From Thermoplasmata archaeon (GTDB lineage Archaea; Thermoplasmatota; Thermoplasmata; Thermoplasmatales; Thermoplasmataceae): a DNA stretch of 20,179 nt. Location of the stretch: assembly GCA_021850745.1 (NCBI GenBank), contig JAJZKX010000006.1:1-20179 (forward strand). The letters are read 5' to 3'. Both the position numbers and the translations under genes were made by a program. This document shows positions 13,951 through 20,179 of this stretch, in pieces (the stretch's first letter is position 1; every line of letters starts with the position of its first letter). The notes below the pieces were generated by a model that was not told the origin of the DNA, did not search any database, and was given only the letters and a program-made list of their open reading frames with translations.

Positions 13951-15295
13951 TCGGCGCTTCCCCTGAAAGGTCATCTGAGAGGCCTCTAGCATTGAACACC
14001 CTGGCAAAGAAGTAGAATGTCAGTGGGATCAGGATTGCGTAAAACACCACAATGAGGAGGCCCGGCACAAACAAAGATGGAGTGAGGTTGGCCGCGGCAT
14101 CAGTTCTCATCACATTGTAAACAATCCAGGGTTGCCTGCCAACTTCATCTGTCATCCACCCCAGCTCGTACACCACAAGTGCAAGGACCCCCAGAATTCC
14201 CTGGGAATACAGCATGAACCTTGAACCGAATGGGTTCCTCCTCATTATCCACATCAGAGCCATGATGAACAGGAACAGCCCTAGCAGAAGGCCGCCGGTT
14301 ACCATGACATCAAACGATGTGTGGATGTATAGGGGAGGCCAGTCACTCAAAGGATACTGGGTCAATCCCGGCAGTTCCTTTGTTCCAGTCTCAAAATAAG
14401 CGAGAAGGGACTGCACGTTTGGAACTTCAATGCCCCATACATAATTTCCGTTCTGGAGGAAACCGAACAACCTTTCCGGAAGATTGGTGCCTGGAAGGTA
14501 GTTCAGGTCCAGTGCAGCATACTTGAGGGGCTGGCTTGTTAACAAGGTACCCATCTCATGGCTTCCAGTAGCCCCGGAAAGGATTATCCCGACTATGGAG
14601 ACTATGCCTGTAAGCTTTAGGCCTTTGGTGTAAAATGCTTTTCCATCGCTGTCGCTTGTTTTCAGGTACTTGTAGGCAAAGTAAGCACCAACCATCATGG
14701 CTCCGGTGAAAACCGTTGTAGTAACAACATGTGCAACCTGAGCAAAGGTGGTTGGCGTAATGAACGGTGCCCAGGGGTTAACGCCAGTAACCTGTCCCGT
14801 TGCAATGAATTCTGCAAAATTGAAGCCGTTAGGGCTGTTCATCCAGGCATTGACCATTGTTATGAACACTGCTGATCCAATTGAGCAAAGCGCAATAAAG
14901 ACGGAAAATACCCAGTGTGTGTACTTTCCCGAGAAGGCGTTCCTGTAGTACACATATATGACGAGGGCAAAGGTCTCGAGGAAGAATGCAAAAACCTCTG
15001 CATAGAAAAGTGCAATTGCCCCCGTACTTGCCACCAGCGTCATGAAAGCAGGGAAGAGGTTGATCATTTCCACAGCCATCACTATGCCGCTGGCTGTTCC
15101 AACCCCGAAAGAGATCACGAACACCTTAGTGAGCCTTTCAGACAGGACCATGTAATGCCGGTCCCCTCTTCTTATTCCTATGAATTCAGCTATTGAGATG
15201 AGGACAATGAGGGTGATGCTCATGGTCACTAGAATAATGTGGGTTCCGATGGTATAAGCGAAAAGGAACCTGTCGAAAACGTCCATCGCCACCAT
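13931..15295 (-). CDS. cydA: Cytochrome bd quinol oxidase subunit I
   Basis: CydA carries the haems and quinol site of cytochrome bd oxidase. The 454-residue product has about nine spans. With the start at ATG 15295 the first 19 residues align without gap to E. coli CydA, putting the haem ligand at H19 (GTHIILV). Other key points are E100 and E107 (AEVFAFFLE), H189 (VAHVVTTTVFTGAM, equivalent of H186), a short Q-loop with QPLKYAALD (256-263), the haem-ligand methionine M331 (FDVMVTGG) and GRQPW (386-390). Two usually conserved positions differ: D263 stands where E. coli has E257, and D329 where it has R391. ATG 15286 or 15367 are alternative starts; the latter adds 24 residues and lies close behind a TATA-like stretch. 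It leads cydB. Confidence 0.92.
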   Translation of the reverse strand: MVAMDVFDRFLFAYTIGTHIILVTMSITLIVLISIAEFIGIRRGDRHYMVLSERLTKVFVISFGVGTASGIVMAVEMINLFPAFMTLVASTGAIALFYAEVFAFFLETFALVIYVYYRNAFSGKYTHWVFSVFIALCSIGSAVFITMVNAWMNSPNGFNFAEFIATGQVTGVNPWAPFITPTTFAQVAHVVTTTVFTGAMMVGAYFAYKYLKTSDSDGKAFYTKGLKLTGIVSIVGIILSGATGSHEMGTLLTSQPLKYAALDLNYLPGTNLPERLFGFLQNGNYVWGIEVPNVQSLLAYFETGTKELPGLTQYPLSDWPPLYIHTSFDVMVTGGLLLGLFLFIMALMWIMRRNPFGSRFMLYSQGILGVLALVVYELGWMTDEVGRQPWIVYNVMRTDAAANLTPSLFVPGLLIVVFYAILIPLTFYFFARVFNARGLSDDLSGEAPNGGVNY

Positions 15296-15394
15296 TGTGA
15301 CATAATTTTCAATCCTTAGAAAAACCTCGAACCTAAAATGTAATGCATATTGTGCTAAAAACACCATATCAGGGATGTATAGAAATAGTAAATG

Positions 15395-15405
15395 TTAAAT
15401 AAATT
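15395..15405 (-). promoter_or_regulatory. Possible TATA-like element of cydAB
   Basis: Minus-strand AATTTATTTAA would place transcription about 6 nt before ATG 15367, or give a leader of about 78 nt if translation begins at 15295. No clear TATA element lies closer to 15295. Confidence 0.35.
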
Positions 15406-15423
15406 ACATTAGCGTAAGCAATA

Positions 15424-15435
15424 GTTATATAATTG
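15424..15435 (+). promoter_or_regulatory. TATA box of the APC permease transcript
   Basis: GTTATATAATTG is the strongest TATA match in this intergenic region. It predicts transcription starting near 15455, about 70 bp before the permease ATG, so the permease has a true leader, unlike most genes here. Confidence 0.6.
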
Positions 15436-15457
15436 TCAAAATGATGGCACTGATGAA

Positions 15458-15526
15458 ATGAATTTCACATTTACAGAAAGATCCAGTTTGAATAAAGAAA
15501 GGATCAACCAGAGAGGAGGCATCTGA
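15458..15526 (+). CDS. Possible 22-codon leaderless leader ORF before the APC permease
   Basis: ATG 15458 lies about 30 bp behind the centre of a strong TATA box, the normal position for a leaderless start. The frame encodes 22 residues (MNFTFTERSS, then LNKERINQRGGI) and stops at TGA 15524-15526, one base before the permease ATG at 15528. The permease Shine-Dalgarno GGAGG is inside its RGG codons. This arrangement would couple permease translation to that of the short frame. The peptide has no run of a single amino acid, so classical attenuation is not evident. It could also be a chance frame in an ordinary leader. Confidence 0.35.
   Translation: MNFTFTERSSLNKERINQRGGI
15515..15519 (+). promoter_or_regulatory. 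Shine-Dalgarno of the APC permease
   Basis: GGAGG (within GAGAGGAGGC) stands 8 nt before ATG 15528, one of the clearest ribosome-binding sites in the window, and decides this start. Confidence 0.7.
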
Positions 15527-15527
15527 A

Positions 15528-16907
15528 ATGGAAAATACGCTTAGGAAAGATTCCATAGGAATGAGGGAAACCATGCTCCAGGGAGTAGCCAGCGCTGCAC
15601 CTGCAGGAGCTGCGGTTTCGACCCTTACAGGTGCTGCGGCATTCGCACTTGGCTCACTCCCGCTCACTGCGCTTTTCGGTTTCCTGGTTGTTCTGCTCAA
15701 TGCAATTGTCATAAACAGGATAGCGTCAAAGGTTTCCGGTGCTGGAGGGTATTATGAATATGTCAAGAATGGATTCGGTCCAAGGGCTGCACTCTTCGTG
15801 GGCCTGTTCTACGTCTTCTACCAGACCATGGCACTTTGCCTCATAGTCCTGAGCATTGCTGTTTTCCTGCCTGCCATTTTAGCCATAGGTTTCGGAATAA
15901 ACATCCCGGCGATGATCTGGCTGCCTCTCCTGGTTGTGTCACTGCTCTTCGCATTCCTGGTCTCCTATTCAGGAATAAGGGGTTCCACTGGCTACACCAC
16001 AGCTATGGCACTAGTTGAGATCATCATAATAGGCGTATTCGGCGCATATATCATACTCTCACAACCTTCAATAAACACAGTATCTGTCTTCACGCCAAAG
16101 TACGCAGTTGGAGGCTTCGGTGGCGTTGGCCTCGGGGTCCTGCTGATGTACACTGCCTTCTCAGGCTTTGGGGCATCTACACCCCTCGGTGAGGAAACAA
16201 AGACACCAAAGAAAGTCATAGGAAGGTCGGTACTCTTCTCTGTTGTAATATTGGGCGCATTCTTCATATTCGTATCCTATGTGTTCACAGTTGCCCAGGG
16301 ACCGGCAAATATGTCAAGCTACGCAAGCGCCATTGTTCCGGGCATAACCATTATTGGCACTTCTATAGGCACAATCGCCGCTGTAATTGTTTCAGCGCTC
16401 TTCATAAACAGCCTTCTTACGGGCTCGGTTGTTCTCATAAACGGCGCATCAAGGGTAATGATGGCAATGGGAAGGGATGGAATACTTCCGTCCGGATTCT
16501 CCAAAATTAGCCAGAAGAGAAAGACCCCATACCTCGCTGCAGGATTCATTACGCTGGTCTCCTTTGCCATTGGGCTGGTTGGGACTGTGGTCATTGGCGG
16601 ATTCAACGCATTTATAATGGCAGCCATTGCGGCAACTCTTGGAGTGCTCTTTGTGCATGCAGTGATTAATGCCTCCCTTCCAAGGATCGAGAAGAAGTTC
16701 GATGGGAAAATGAGCGTTTCGGGATTGGTGCTTTCCGTGGTAACGGTTGTTATCTTTGCCCTGATATTCTACAGCACTTTCCTGCAGGTTTTCCTTCCTG
16801 TGATAATTGGTACAGGGCTTTTCATCGCCTGGCTGGTTTTCAACTTTGCATACGTGTTCCTCGTAAGGGAAAGGCTATCCGAAGTGCAAACAGCAGAAAC
16901 TGCCTGA
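15528..16907 (+). CDS. APC-superfamily amino acid permease
   Basis: This 459-residue secondary transporter has about 12 membrane spans. The first span contains the small-residue stretch GVASAAPAGAAVSTLTGAAA (about residues 19-38), equivalent to the unwound substrate-binding segment of TM1 in the APC fold. The TM6 region reads FSGFGASTPLGEETKTPKK (about 213-231), the widely conserved motif that joins the substrate site to the cytoplasmic loop. A further family loop is RVMMAMGRDGILP. The substrate is probably one or more amino acids or an amine. It is divergent from cydAB and convergent with the UbiD-type gene, and is preceded by a strong TATA box, an apparent leader with a short ORF and a strong Shine-Dalgarno, which suggests control at the level of translation. 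Confidence 0.9.
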   Translation: MENTLRKDSIGMRETMLQGVASAAPAGAAVSTLTGAAAFALGSLPLTALFGFLVVLLNAIVINRIASKVSGAGGYYEYVKNGFGPRAALFVGLFYVFYQTMALCLIVLSIAVFLPAILAIGFGINIPAMIWLPLLVVSLLFAFLVSYSGIRGSTGYTTAMALVEIIIIGVFGAYIILSQPSINTVSVFTPKYAVGGFGGVGLGVLLMYTAFSGFGASTPLGEETKTPKKVIGRSVLFSVVILGAFFIFVSYVFTVAQGPANMSSYASAIVPGITIIGTSIGTIAAVIVSALFINSLLTGSVVLINGASRVMMAMGRDGILPSGFSKISQKRKTPYLAAGFITLVSFAIGLVGTVVIGGFNAFIMAAIAATLGVLFVHAVINASLPRIEKKFDGKMSVSGLVLSVVTVVIFALIFYSTFLQVFLPVIIGTGLFIAWLVFNFAYVFLVRERLSEVQTAETA

Positions 16908-16920
16908 TTGAATTCAGGCA

Positions 16921-16957
16921 ATCTTTTTCTTCCTATCAAGGAGAGACAATTTTTTCC
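16921..16957 (+). terminator. T-rich terminator behind the APC permease
   Basis: Two T-tracts (CTTTTTCTTCC at 16923-16933 and ATTTTTTCC at 16949-16957) follow the permease stop on the plus strand, in the 62-bp convergent gap. They are typical archaeal termination signals. Confidence 0.5.
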
Positions 16958-16969
16958 ATATTTTCAAGA

Positions 16970-18580
16970 TCAGGGGAATAGTTCCTTAATACGTGCTGCT
17001 GCATTTTCATCGATTCTTGGCACTTCAGGAGTGGGCCTGTCTGCGTGGACTACCATCCTGTCTTCTTTGAATTCAATATCCGTGCCAGGGTTAACTCTTG
17101 TTGCAAATGCCCATTCAACCTGCTTCAGGTTCCCGGTGTCTATGTCTCTCCCCACGATGATGTTCAGGCGCTTGTCTTCCCTGTAGCTGTGTGAGATTAC
17201 CGCTTCTCCGTTTGTGGTTGAAAACACAGTGTCCCTCCCAGATGTTGAGAGGGAAAAATCCTCATCTGTGCTGTCGGTGATGACAATGACCTTTCCAACT
17301 GTTCCATCATTGCTTGCAGTGAAATCCGAGCTGATGACAAATACTCCAGGCACAATGGTTGCCATTTCCTTCAGGTTTTCCCTGGTATTGAGAAGTCGGG
17401 CAATGGCACAGGGGAATTCCAGAGTGCCTTTGCCCCGGTTGATAATCACGAATTTTCCCCAGAGGGGATCAAGGGCCATTATTCCTAAACCAAGCTGCTT
17501 CGCCAGCCCTTTGTTGGGCGGATTAACGAATCCCAGGGAAAGGAATCTTGCTCCGGCATGCGGCCAGTTAACATCGAAAATGGCGCCCTGTGGCATGTAA
17601 TCTCTGAGGGTCCTGGTGAGGCGTGCTGATCTGGGCATGGAAAAAGTGTTGACATGTTCGCTGGAATTTGAATTCTGTATGTCAAGGTAAATTGGATCCG
17701 CCCTCATGAGGATTGATTTCACTTCAGCGGTGTACTTAGTTGAATCATGCCCCATATATCCGGTGTATTCTGCAAATGGCCCCTCCTCAAAGGTTTCCCC
17801 TGGCCTGAATCTTGCCTCAATGACAATCTCTGCGTCCTTTGGAACGAGTATATCATTCTCCAGGCCACTGGCAAGCTCTACGTTGATGAAGGATGTTGCT
17901 TTTTCATATTCTCCGTCTGTAAATGATGCAGCCAGCAAATAAAAGACTGGATGTGTTCCCAAGATGACAGTAAGTTCCGCTTCTAGATTCTCCTCAACAG
18001 CATTGTGAAGGTATTTCCAGAGGTGCCCGTGGCTTCCAGCATCAAAAGCATAAGTGTTCCTGGAAAGTGGCTGTATTCTAGTGAAACTGAGATTTATGCT
18101 CTCAGGATTTTCTAGAGGCCTGTGTGCAATAATTCCAGAGCTTATGTAGCGGGTTTTCCCACCCTTAGATCCGTCAGAGGGGAAATGTGAAGGTATAGGC
18201 AGAGAAAGGAGGTCAACAGAACTTCCTTTCATGATCGTATCCTTGAAAGGTGCGGGGCCGTTAATTATACTTGGCTTACCTGGGGATTGTTCAACAAATG
18301 CCCTTGAATAATTGTCATAAAAGGTTTCAAGGTCGTTGGTTCCAGTGGCAAAGAATACTCTGCTGTCACTGCCTAGAACATTTGTGAGGAGCCGGTACCC
18401 CCTGTATCCCTTGAGATTGTTGAACATGATCATCCTGTTCGCGTCATTCTTCATGACTGAGTATGCAGTGGTTTCAAATTCCGTGCTGATCTCCTTCACT
18501 ATTTCCTCATAACCTTCAGGAAACTGATCCCTGTAATTATGTATGAAACCCCTGAGTGTTGAACTGTTCTGTCTCTCCAT
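16970..18580 (-). CDS. UbiD-family prenylated-FMN-dependent decarboxylase
   Basis: UbiD enzymes remove or add carboxyl groups on aromatic or alpha,beta-unsaturated acids using prenyl-FMN supplied by a UbiX-type transferase. At 536 residues it is a little longer than the family norm (about 490-500). Starting at ATG 18580, the cofactor and catalytic residues are N163 and R168 (INLSFTRIQ), H184 (DAGSHGHLW) and E266/E271 in the family signature EEGPFAEYTGY; together these form the Glu-Arg-Glu set of Fdc1-like enzymes. The N-terminus STLRGFIHNY matches the usual family opening. I chose 18580 over the longer frame from 18655 because GGAG stands 4 nt before it and a TATA-like element about 30 bp further on. 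Substrate is unknown. It lies downstream of the SRPBCC/SHOCT pair on the same strand. Confidence 0.9.
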   Translation of the reverse strand: MERQNSSTLRGFIHNYRDQFPEGYEEIVKEISTEFETTAYSVMKNDANRMIMFNNLKGYRGYRLLTNVLGSDSRVFFATGTNDLETFYDNYSRAFVEQSPGKPSIINGPAPFKDTIMKGSSVDLLSLPIPSHFPSDGSKGGKTRYISSGIIAHRPLENPESINLSFTRIQPLSRNTYAFDAGSHGHLWKYLHNAVEENLEAELTVILGTHPVFYLLAASFTDGEYEKATSFINVELASGLENDILVPKDAEIVIEARFRPGETFEEGPFAEYTGYMGHDSTKYTAEVKSILMRADPIYLDIQNSNSSEHVNTFSMPRSARLTRTLRDYMPQGAIFDVNWPHAGARFLSLGFVNPPNKGLAKQLGLGIMALDPLWGKFVIINRGKGTLEFPCAIARLLNTRENLKEMATIVPGVFVISSDFTASNDGTVGKVIVITDSTDEDFSLSTSGRDTVFSTTNGEAVISHSYREDKRLNIIVGRDIDTGNLKQVEWAFATRVNPGTDIEFKEDRMVVHADRPTPEVPRIDENAAARIKELFP

Positions 18581-18583
18581 TAG

Positions 18584-18589
18584 TCTCCT
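18584..18589 (-). promoter_or_regulatory. Shine-Dalgarno of the UbiD-type gene
   Basis: Minus-strand AGAAGGAGACTAATG places AAGGAG just 4 nt before ATG 18580, deciding this start over the upstream ATG at 18655. Confidence 0.55.
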
Positions 18590-18610
18590 TCTTTGTGAAG
18601 TCAGGGCGTT

Positions 18611-18628
18611 GTTATTGATATTTTTGGT
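18611..18628 (-). promoter_or_regulatory. Possible TATA-like element of the UbiD-type gene
   Basis: Minus-strand CCAAAAATATCAATAAC is centred about 38 bp before ATG 18580, so a leader of about 10-15 nt holding the Shine-Dalgarno is expected. The UbiD gene may therefore be transcribed independently of the upstream pair. Confidence 0.4.
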
Positions 18629-18699
18629 GATTCTAAACTGCCACAGCTTAACCATATTCAGAAAAGTGGATTGAAGGAGGCAAAAATCCTCCTGGAAGT

Positions 18700-19128
18700 T
18701 TACCTGGCTCTCATTAGCCCAATTTTTTCAATTGCCATGTCAGTTGCCTTGGAGAGTTGCCCGGTGGCGATCCCTTCCACAAAGGCAGGCACCTCCATTA
18801 TATCCAGATTCCAGCATATTTTGGCTTTGGTTTCCCCCTGCCCAGTTTCAGTGAGTTCTATTGAGCGATATCCGTTCATGGATTCTCCCTCAATTTTCAC
18901 GTTTATGGTCTTCATTGGTTCCATTGTGATGGTCTGCTTTGTCTTAGAACCGAATGGTCTTGGCCCAACCGTCGCCTCTCTTTCCACGACGTTCCCTTCA
19001 CATCTCAGGATTCTGATGTCCCTTATATTTCCCCAGAATTCTGTCTCCATGGAAAAGTCAGTAAATGCATTCCACAGCTGATCTATTTGCATATTCACAT
19101 TATATTCCTTCTCAACTTCTATTTTCAA
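18700..19128 (-). CDS. SRPBCC (START-like) ligand-binding protein, CoxG/polyketide-cyclase type
   Basis: This 142-residue protein has the order of a helix-grip SRPBCC domain: a first strand MKIEVEKEYNVN, the helix QIDQLWNAFTDFSMETEFW (about residues 14-32), a run of antiparallel strands (e.g. TKQTITMEPMKTINVKI) and a long C-terminal helix (about 115-138). Such domains bind lipids, aromatic or polyketide-like ligands in a deep pocket. The start is a TTG at 19128 overlapping the SHOCT gene stop as TTGA, indicating coupled translation. The next in-frame ATG (19092) would remove the first strand, so TTG is preferred. It ends 120 bp before the UbiD start, making a role in handling a UbiD substrate or product possible but unproven. 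Confidence 0.8.
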   Translation of the reverse strand: MKIEVEKEYNVNMQIDQLWNAFTDFSMETEFWGNIRDIRILRCEGNVVEREATVGPRPFGSKTKQTITMEPMKTINVKIEGESMNGYRSIELTETGQGETKAKICWNLDIMEVPAFVEGIATGQLSKATDMAIEKIGLMRAR

Positions 19129-19415
19129 TTCTTCCCAATCCTCCTCAGAAGCTCCTCATATTCATCATGAGAGATATCTCCCTTTGCCAGCCTGATTCGG
19201 AGTATTTCTTCAGGAGTGCCTGAAGGCCCAACCCTGTAGTGCCCATAGCATACATTTCCGCAAGCCCATCTCGCCCTCCAGCGGAAAAACACAAAGAAAG
19301 CAAAAAGCCAGAGCCCAAGGAACAGGGCCGTCCAAATTAGGACCCACGGAAAAAAGAAAGGTCCCGTCCCATACCATATTGGCCAGACTGTATTAATTGA
19401 TGAAATCCAGTACAT
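19125..19415 (-). CDS. Small membrane protein with C-terminal SHOCT domain
   Basis: The 96-residue protein has an aromatic-rich N-terminus, a strongly hydrophobic segment at about residues 19-45 (PFFFPWVLIWTALFLGLWLF and following), a cysteine-containing basic stretch (WACGNVCYGHYR, C52 and C56) and a C-terminal SHOCT-type motif, TPEEILRIRLAKGDISHDEY followed by EELLRRI (about 67-93). SHOCT motifs are short helical-pair modules, often attached to membrane proteins and suspected to mediate oligomerisation. It starts at ATG 19415, preceded by AGGGG at Shine-Dalgarno distance and a TATA-like element shared with the TrmB gene. Its stop overlaps the SRPBCC start. The exact function is unknown. Confidence 0.8.
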   Translation of the reverse strand: MYWISSINTVWPIWYGTGPFFFPWVLIWTALFLGLWLFAFFVFFRWRARWACGNVCYGHYRVGPSGTPEEILRIRLAKGDISHDEYEELLRRIGKN

Positions 19416-19450
19416 TTTTTCCCCTGATATTTTGATGAAACCTTGGCTTG

Positions 19451-19458
19451 TTATATTG
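19451..19458. promoter_or_regulatory. TATA element shared by the SHOCT operon (-) and the TrmB gene (+)
   Basis: TTATATTG on the plus strand (CAATATAA on the minus strand) lies about 34 bp before ATG 19488 and about 39 bp before the minus-strand ATG at 19415. Both distances allow short leaders, so one near-symmetric element could drive both directions. Confidence 0.45.
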
Positions 19459-19459
19459 G

Positions 19460-19478
19460 TGTTACCATGAAGGTAACA
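19460..19478. promoter_or_regulatory. Palindrome TGTTACC-N5-GGTAACA, candidate TrmB operator
   Basis: A perfect 7-bp inverted repeat with a 5-bp spacer (spacer ATGAA) lies directly next to the TATA element and just before the TrmB start. Known Thermococcales TrmB-family sites also have two arms separated by 5 bp (TATCAC-N5-GTGATA). Binding here would cover the region between TATA and the transcription start of the TrmB gene. Confidence 0.5.
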
Positions 19479-19487
19479 TTGACATCC

Positions 19488-20179
19488 ATGATCAGAAACC
19501 TCGAAAAACTCGGCCTCAAGACAAATGAGGCAAAAGTGCTCGATGCACTCTTCAGGCTTGGCCCATCAGGCGTCTCTGATATCCACAGTTTTTCCAGCGT
19601 ACCCAGGAACAAGATCTATGAAATACTTGGCAGGCTCGCTGAAAGCGGCGTAGTGGAAGTCCAACCAGGGAGGCCTCTTCTGTACAGGGTCTCAAACCCC
19701 GAAAAGATTGTCACTGACCTAGTCGAAGAATATGCCAGAGCTGGAGAGGAAATCAAGGGGACAGTGAAGGAACTTGAATCAAACAGAAAAGAGGTTGATC
19801 CTGCTTATGCTTGGGTGGTCAAGGGGAGGGAAGCCGCTCGACGAAGACTTGCAGATCTCATCTATTCTGCTGTCAAGGAAATTTTCATGATAGGTGGCCT
19901 CCATTCTGGATATATTACTCAGGTTTCCTCTTCACTAAAGGCTGCAAGGGATCGTGGTTTAATCACCAGGGCAGTCTGCATGGTCAGCCCAATGGAAACT
20001 AACAGCCCAGATATTTCAGTTAACGGAATGGTTGAATACAGAACCATCAGGGATTTTTCAAAAGGCAACGTGGAAATGGACAGGAGGGACATGGAGATAA
20101 TGCAGGGCTTCCGGGATACAGCCGGATACGGATGCGTAGCAATCGTTGATGAAGCCATGGCATTCAACATCGTGGACGA
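19488..20179 (+). CDS. TrmB-family transcriptional regulator (cut by right edge)
   Basis: The frame stays open to the end of the window, about 230 codons. The N-terminal winged helix reads LEKLGLKTNEAKVLDALFRL (about residues 5-24) then SVPRNKIYEILGRLAESGVV (about 41-60) and RPLLYRVSNP, the standard TrmB pattern; a coiled-coil linker (about 74-103) and an effector-binding domain (VKEIFMIGGLHSG onward) follow. TrmB proteins are archaeal, often sugar-sensing repressors or activators, though effectors vary. I chose ATG 19488 because it keeps the 19-bp palindrome outside the coding region and gives the usual N-terminus; the in-frame ATG at 19467 would place the start inside the palindrome. It is divergent from the SHOCT-SRPBCC genes, so regulation of those and of itself is a reasonable inference. 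Confidence 0.85.
   Translation, partial: MIRNLEKLGLKTNEAKVLDALFRLGPSGVSDIHSFSSVPRNKIYEILGRLAESGVVEVQPGRPLLYRVSNPEKIVTDLVEEYARAGEEIKGTVKELESNRKEVDPAYAWVVKGREAARRRLADLIYSAVKEIFMIGGLHSGYITQVSSSLKAARDRGLITRAVCMVSPMETNSPDISVNGMVEYRTIRDFSKGNVEMDRRDMEIMQGFRDTAGYGCVAIVDEAMAFNIVD

Noticed and set aside
13951..14007. N-terminal extension of CydB to TTG 14007
   Set aside because: It adds polar residues fully inside cydA before the first span; ATG 13950 gives a normal membrane-protein start.
15441..15461. Very short frame MMALMK before the APC permease
   Set aside because: It is only six codons, starts just 13 bp from the TATA box, and is better explained as part of the promoter spacer.
18581..18655. 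N-terminal extension of the UbiD-type protein to ATG 18655
   Set aside because: The extra 25 residues match nothing in the family and precede the usual start; ATG 18580 has a Shine-Dalgarno, and the TATA-like element would lie inside the extension.
19513..19531. Inverted repeat GCCTCA-N7-TGAGGC
   Set aside because: It lies in the coding sequence of the TrmB winged helix, has only 6-bp arms, and is likely to be chance.
1..20179. Search for tRNA, rRNA, CRISPR arrays, IS elements, long direct repeats and phage genes
   Set aside because: None was seen by reading. The only clear duplication is the tandem paralogue pair, which has diverged too far to be a nucleotide repeat.

Overview
The window looks like a stretch of euryarchaeal chromosome, most probably from an acidophilic Thermoplasmatales-type archaeon. 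The signs are: TATA-like elements centred about 25-31 bp upstream of most start codons with little or no leader (leaderless transcription), only a few Shine-Dalgarno-led genes, heavy use of AGG/AGA arginine codons, archaeal regulator families (Tfx, TrmB), and a cytochrome bd/ETF/major facilitator gene set. The lineage is an inference from content and signals; no rRNA or tRNA gene is present to confirm it.

Layout. 1-180 (-) is the truncated start of a secreted solute-binding protein, divergent from a Tfx-family regulator (270-695, +). A major facilitator (MFS) permease (688-1992, -) converges on the regulator and diverges from an NAD-dependent epimerase-like protein (2055-2972, +). A co-directional run follows: a PdxA-type dehydrogenase with a methyltransferase 7 bp behind it (3010-4759), a second MFS permease (4806-6041), an M13 zinc metallopeptidase (6130-8130), and two tandem paralogues of a family I do not recognise (8268-9242 and 9319-10281). 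A 339-bp gap then holds a candidate 47-residue membrane protein (-).

The next block is energy metabolism on the minus strand: etfB-etfA (stop/start overlap) and, upstream across a 508-bp gap containing a frameshifted GNAT acetyltransferase remnant, cydA-cydB (cytochrome bd quinol oxidase). Divergent from cydA is an amino-acid (APC) permease with a strong Shine-Dalgarno and a possible leaderless 22-codon leader ORF in front of it. The permease converges on a minus-strand set: a SHOCT-domain membrane protein, an SRPBCC-fold protein and a UbiD-type prenyl-FMN decarboxylase. Divergent from this set, and running off the right edge, is a TrmB-family regulator with a 19-bp palindrome beside a TATA element that could serve both directions.

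Working together (inference): the ETF can pass electrons from flavin dehydrogenases encoded elsewhere towards the quinone pool, and cytochrome bd can oxidise quinol with oxygen. APC permease and UbiD suggest uptake and decarboxylation of amino or aromatic acids, and TrmB may control the SHOCT/SRPBCC/UbiD set. The left edge hints at oxyanion (molybdate/tungstate) or other solute uptake linked to Tfx. Most distinctive are the tandem unknown paralogues, the TrmB palindrome, the leader ORF of the permease, the small membrane protein and the acetyltransferase pseudogene. I saw no IS element, CRISPR array, tRNA or rRNA.
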